Of a stretch of DNA of 35,989 nt, positions 32,730 through 35,989 are shown piece by piece. The notes beneath the pieces were generated by a model, which worked only from the letters and a program-made list of their open reading frames with translations, was not told the origin of the DNA and searched no databases. Positions within the stretch are counted from its first letter, which is position 1. The number at the start of each line of letters is the position of its first letter. The stretch comes from Candidatus Mediterraneibacter vanvlietii (GTDB lineage Bacteria > Bacillota > Clostridia > Lachnospirales > Lachnospiraceae): assembly GCA_019113645.1 (NCBI GenBank), contig DXGZ01000067.1:1-35989 (forward strand). Direction: 5' to 3'. The translations under genes and the position numbers were made by a program.

Positions 32730-33641
32730 TCAATCCACCTCCTTAAACTGTCCTGACAGATGCATATTCAACAGTGTCAGAGATCCCACGATAATGAACA
32801 CAAGCACACTGAATGTCGCCGACAAATCGTATCTATTAGACCATGTCGTCATTTTGTAGGTCGTACTCGCCAGAATATCCGTATATCCAGCGAACTGATT
32901 ATCAATCCTGGCAGGTCCACCCTGCGTAATCATATAAATATTACCAAAATTATTAAAATTGGCTGCAAACGTAGATATAACCAAAGGAATTGAAAGCTTT
33001 GTTACTATTGGCAGCGTAATAGTCTTAAAGCACTGAAACTTGGAGGCTCCATCCATTTTTGCTGATTCATAATATTCTGGCGCCACAGACTGAAGTCCAC
33101 CCAAGCATACATTCATCATATACGGAAATCCCAACCAGATATTAACAATAATTATCCCAACTCGAGCCCACAACGGATCAGTCAGCCATGGTATATTATA
33201 GGTCAGTCCAATTGCATGCAGCAGATTGTTGATTCCTCCGTATTGCTCATTCAAAAGTCCCTGCCACGCAAGAATAGCAATCGTAGACGGCAATGCCCAC
33301 GGAACAATCAAAAGCGCCCGATATATTTTAGATTCCTTCATATGTGGATTATTCAGTAGGATTGCCAAAAGCAATCCTACCGTATATGACCCAAATGTAC
33401 TTATAACCGCAAAGCAGATTGTCCAGCCAAGAACAGGAAAGAACACGCTCCGAATGCTGCCTGTAAATACCTCAAGATAATTTGCAAATCCCACAAAAGA
33501 AAAGTCTTCCAAATGATACATATTGTAATTCGTAAATGAAATTACAATTGTATATATAATCGGAACTACTGTTACCAACAGAATCGACAAAAGCGCCGGC
33601 AACAGATAAGGATAAGCTTTTAAATTATTTTTCTTTTTCAT
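32730..33641 (-). CDS. ABC importer permease, MalF/GanP type
   Basis: Partner permease, 303 aa. After a short Lys-rich N-terminus come about six membrane helices and the EAA loop EYYESAKMDGASKFQCFKT. The motif NNFGNIYMITQGGP, typical of MalF-like subunits, lies near the C-terminal third. It lacks the large periplasmic loop and extra N-terminal helices of enterobacterial MalF. It starts at ATG 33641, 6 bases after the binding-protein stop, with only a weak ribosome site, which suggests coupling to the upstream gene and lower output than the lipoprotein. Confidence 0.93.
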   Translation of the reverse strand: MKKKNNLKAYPYLLPALLSILLVTVVPIIYTIVISFTNYNMYHLEDFSFVGFANYLEVFTGSIRSVFFPVLGWTICFAVISTFGSYTVGLLLAILLNNPHMKESKIYRALLIVPWALPSTIAILAWQGLLNEQYGGINNLLHAIGLTYNIPWLTDPLWARVGIIIVNIWLGFPYMMNVCLGGLQSVAPEYYESAKMDGASKFQCFKTITLPIVTKLSIPLVISTFAANFNNFGNIYMITQGGPARIDNQFAGYTDILASTTYKMTTWSNRYDLSATFSVLVFIIVGSLTLLNMHLSGQFKEVD

Positions 33642-33647
33642 CTTTTA

Positions 33648-34874
33648 TCACTGCTTTCCAGAATTCATCAGTTCAATAGCTTCTTTTAACTGCGATGTGA
33701 TATTTTCAGCTGTCTGCTGCGGAGTTAAGTCTCCGGAAAACATCAACTTAATATTATTTGCATGGATCTCCCAAAGCTGTCCCATCTCAGATACTGTCGG
33801 CATAGGTTCGCCATTATTTATCTGCTCAATAAATACGGCTGATACTTCATCTTCCTGAATCTCCGGGTTTTCCTGCTCAGAAAGTTTTGCAGGGATTCTA
33901 TCTCCTGACTCATACATCTCTGTTGCGCCATTATCGATCAGATACATAATCAGATCCCATGCAGCTTCCTGTTCATCTGATTTATTGCTGACAAAACTCA
34001 CCTGAGTACCTACCGGTGTTACAAATGCATTCCCATTAAATGTTGGCATTGTTGTTACCGCATATGGAGTTCCTGCCGAATCAAAACCTTCGCAATCCCA
34101 AGGTCCGCCGATATAGAACGCGGTCTGTCCATTCTGGAAATTGCTTCTTGCGATGTCTGCTGTAACGCTTGCAGACACAAATCCATAATCGCTGCACATT
34201 TTATTAATAAATTCGTAAGCCTGTACAGCCCCCTCATTATCCAGCCCTATATCATTTACATCATAAGCTCCGTCCGCATAGTTGAAGATATAGCCACCGC
34301 ACGCACGAAGGAATCCAAGATCGTAATATACACTGGTTGCATCAAACTGCACTCCGCCATTATCGGCTGCAATTTCCACCAATTCTTCCCAAGACTCCGG
34401 TGCTTCCGAAACCTTATCCGTATTATAAAAAAGGGTTACTGTCTCTACAGCAAGTGGTGCTGCCACCCGTTTACCATCCACATAGCAGGCCTGAATCGCA
34501 GCTTCTGAGAAATCACTGTCATTATACAAATCTTCCGGTGTCTCCGCTGTTAACCCTGCATTTACATAATCCGCAAGCTGATCGTTCGGAATACCAATTA
34601 CCGCATCCGGTCCCGATGAACTTTGGGCAGCCTGTGCAAACTGCTGAACATCCGGAGACTCATGAATCACCTCAACTGTATATCCGCTCTCTTCACCCCA
34701 TTGGTTTGCAATTTCCTGGATTGTATCCGCTTCTACTTCCATATTAGTCCAGATTGTCAGTTCTTTGTCACCCGAATCCGCACTACTGTTTTCTCCATTT
34801 CCTCCGCATCCGGAAATCATCCCCACTGTCAGTACCGCTGTAAGCATTGCTGCCACTACTTTTTTTCTTTTCAT
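33648..34874 (-). CDS. Sugar-binding lipoprotein of the galactan-type ABC importer (MalE/GanS type)
   Basis: Extracellular binding protein, 408 aa, with signal peptide and lipobox ISGC (Cys23) followed by an Asn/Ser/Asp linker. The body has the solute-binding family 1 pattern: ELTIWTNMEVEADTIQEIANQW, GPDAVIGIPNDQLADYVNAGL, FYIGGPWDCEGF, and the C-terminal LTPQQTAENITSQLKEAIELM. It has an AAAAGGAGAAAG site. It is placed between a GH53 gene and two permease genes, so galactan-derived beta-1,4-galacto-oligosaccharides are the likely ligand by analogy with GanS. A maltodextrin-type ligand is the alternative for this family. Confidence 0.92.
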   Translation of the reverse strand: MKRKKVVAAMLTAVLTVGMISGCGGNGENSSADSGDKELTIWTNMEVEADTIQEIANQWGEESGYTVEVIHESPDVQQFAQAAQSSSGPDAVIGIPNDQLADYVNAGLTAETPEDLYNDSDFSEAAIQACYVDGKRVAAPLAVETVTLFYNTDKVSEAPESWEELVEIAADNGGVQFDATSVYYDLGFLRACGGYIFNYADGAYDVNDIGLDNEGAVQAYEFINKMCSDYGFVSASVTADIARSNFQNGQTAFYIGGPWDCEGFDSAGTPYAVTTMPTFNGNAFVTPVGTQVSFVSNKSDEQEAAWDLIMYLIDNGATEMYESGDRIPAKLSEQENPEIQEDEVSAVFIEQINNGEPMPTVSEMGQLWEIHANNIKLMFSGDLTPQQTAENITSQLKEAIELMNSGKQ

Positions 34875-34888
34875 AACTTTCTCCTTTT

Positions 34889-35962
34889 CTACATTGTGCC
34901 AAGGTTGATAAGTGCCTGATTTGCGTTTCCTTCCGCATCAAAAAGTGCCTGATTCGCCCATGAATTTCCCAGTTCCGCCTTGTCATTCATGTACTCACAG
35001 CCAATTTTTTTCGCCCATGCGCATTCGGGAATCGGAAGCCATTCCGGTTCCCAATATACAATTCCAACGCCTCTGCCATTTTCCACATTTCTGACTGCTT
35101 TACAAAGATCTTTCAAAAACAATTCCTGACCTTCCTTCGTAGCCGGGTATTCCGTATTTTTTTCTAACTCTTCAGAAAATACGATCCCATTGCATCCCAA
35201 AGTATCCGTTGTATATCCTATAGATGTTTCTGCGACCAATACGTCCTTATCGTATGTACGGCTGATATCGTTCATATTGTATATAAGAGATTCCAGACTA
35301 CCATTCCAGAAAGGATAATAAGACATTCCAATCATATCAAAATCAAGCTGATATGGTTCGATTGCCCCAAACCATCTTCGATACAGTTTATTGTCTGTGC
35401 CAAAGTCCAAATGAAGCAAAATCTTTGCATCCGGAACAGTCTCGCGAACTCCCCGAATTCCGGATTTTAATAATTCTGCCATCATTTCGAGATTTTCCAC
35501 TCTACCCTCTGGCCAAAGCAGACCATTCGTAATTTCGTTCCCCACTTGGACAACAACCGGGTTGATATTTTGTTGTTTCATTTTGTTCAGGATATCTCTG
35601 GTATAACAATATACCGCTTCTTTCAACTGTTCCGGTTTCAAATTTTCCCACGCTTTTGGCTTAAACTGCTTAGCCGGATCTGCCCAAAAATCACTGTAAT
35701 GAAAATCCAGCATAATATCCAGCCCCTGAGCATCCGCCCGTTTAGCAAGTTCCAACGTTGTCTCAAAGTCATTGGTTCCCCCGCCATACGGTTCACCCAT
35801 TTCGCTATAAGGATAATTCCACAACCTGAGCCTTACCAGATTTACTCCAGATGCCTTCATTATTTCAAACAGATCACACTCCTCTCCATTCAGATAATAT
35901 ACTGCACCATGCTGTTCTAATTCTTTCAGCATAGATACATCCATACCTTTAATAAATTGCAT
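34889..35962 (-). CDS. GH53 endo-beta-1,4-galactanase, cytoplasmic (copy 2)
   Basis: Second galactanase, 357 aa, single domain, first visible gene of the AT-rich operon. It starts FIKGMDVSMLKELEQHG and has LRLWNYPYSEMG, LDFHYSDFWADP, acid/base Glu143 in QVGNEITNGLLWP and nucleophile Glu245 in VAETSIGYT. The tail GNSWANQALFDAEGNANQAL parallels that of copy 1. No signal peptide is present, so substrate must be imported. The ATG at 35962 has an AAAGGAG site. Its promoter lies beyond the window edge. The two copies differ across their whole length and in base composition, so they look like separately acquired relatives rather than a recent duplication. Confidence 0.94.
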   Translation of the reverse strand: MQFIKGMDVSMLKELEQHGAVYYLNGEECDLFEIMKASGVNLVRLRLWNYPYSEMGEPYGGGTNDFETTLELAKRADAQGLDIMLDFHYSDFWADPAKQFKPKAWENLKPEQLKEAVYCYTRDILNKMKQQNINPVVVQVGNEITNGLLWPEGRVENLEMMAELLKSGIRGVRETVPDAKILLHLDFGTDNKLYRRWFGAIEPYQLDFDMIGMSYYPFWNGSLESLIYNMNDISRTYDKDVLVAETSIGYTTDTLGCNGIVFSEELEKNTEYPATKEGQELFLKDLCKAVRNVENGRGVGIVYWEPEWLPIPECAWAKKIGCEYMNDKAELGNSWANQALFDAEGNANQALINLGTM

Positions 35963-35989
35963 ATATCTGCTCCTTTACCTCCCATTTCA

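Overview
The window looks like a chromosomal segment of a gut Lachnospiraceae-type Firmicute (Clostridium cluster XIVa; genus not determinable by eye). The evidence is the rplM-rpsI pair with a typical Firmicute leader, strong AGGAGG-type ribosome sites, lipoprotein transporters with LxGC lipoboxes, an NPQTG-type wall-sorting tail, YesM/YesN-type two-component regulation, and glycan importers without their own ATPase. Most of the window is roughly 50-55% GC. The last ~4.2 kb is visibly more AT-rich: single 60-base rows counted by hand give about 38-42%.

Layout. (1) 1-1060: end of the rplM-rpsI ribosomal operon on the minus strand, with its promoter and leader. (2) 1095-3817: a wall-anchored low-complexity surface protein, diverging from a cytoplasmic GH13 alpha-glucan hydrolase. 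(3) 3844-10969: a minus-strand block with a predicted ABC-class ATPase, a ProX/YbaK-type tRNA-editing protein, sbcD, sbcC and an SGNH/GDSL hydrolase. (4) 11249-22023: a glycan locus. A minus-strand transport operon (two LplB/YtcP-type permeases, a large solute-binding lipoprotein, then a Cys-type sulfatase) diverges from a YesN/YesM regulator pair followed by a GH29 fucosidase. The anaerobic sulfatase-maturating enzyme (anSME) lies convergent to the fucosidase. (5) 22096-28271: GH2 and GH42 beta-galactosidases, divergent from an AraC-type regulator. (6) 28443-35962: a second minus-strand glycan operon, GH53 / solute-binding protein / MalF-type / MalG-type / (gene remnant) / GH53 / uncharacterised ~617-aa protein / small zinc-ribbon protein.

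How it fits together. Regions 4-5 read as one polysaccharide-utilisation locus of Gram-positive style. The sensor kinase detects a glycan outside the cell, the ABC importer brings oligosaccharides in, and cytoplasmic enzymes with no signal peptides remove sulfate, fucose and beta-galactose. The matching sulfatase maturase is encoded nearby. A sulfated, fucosylated, beta-galactose-containing glycan, such as host mucin O-glycan, is the most economical substrate guess, but this is inference. Region 6 resembles the Bacillus ganSPQAB beta-1,4-galactan system. Here both GH53 enzymes are cytoplasmic, and a 39-codon orphan C-terminus that looks like the end of a carbohydrate-binding module sits at the junction between the AT-rich and GC-rich halves.

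The points most worth a second look are the apparently cytoplasmic desulfation pathway, intrinsic terminators placed directly before both the sulfatase and the fucosidase, the gene remnant at the base-composition boundary, and the unrecognised 617-aa protein whose gene overlaps that of a 71-aa zinc-ribbon protein. No transposase, integrase, CRISPR array, tRNA or rRNA gene was seen. No stretch over 300 bases lacks a gene; the longest gap is 10970-11248.
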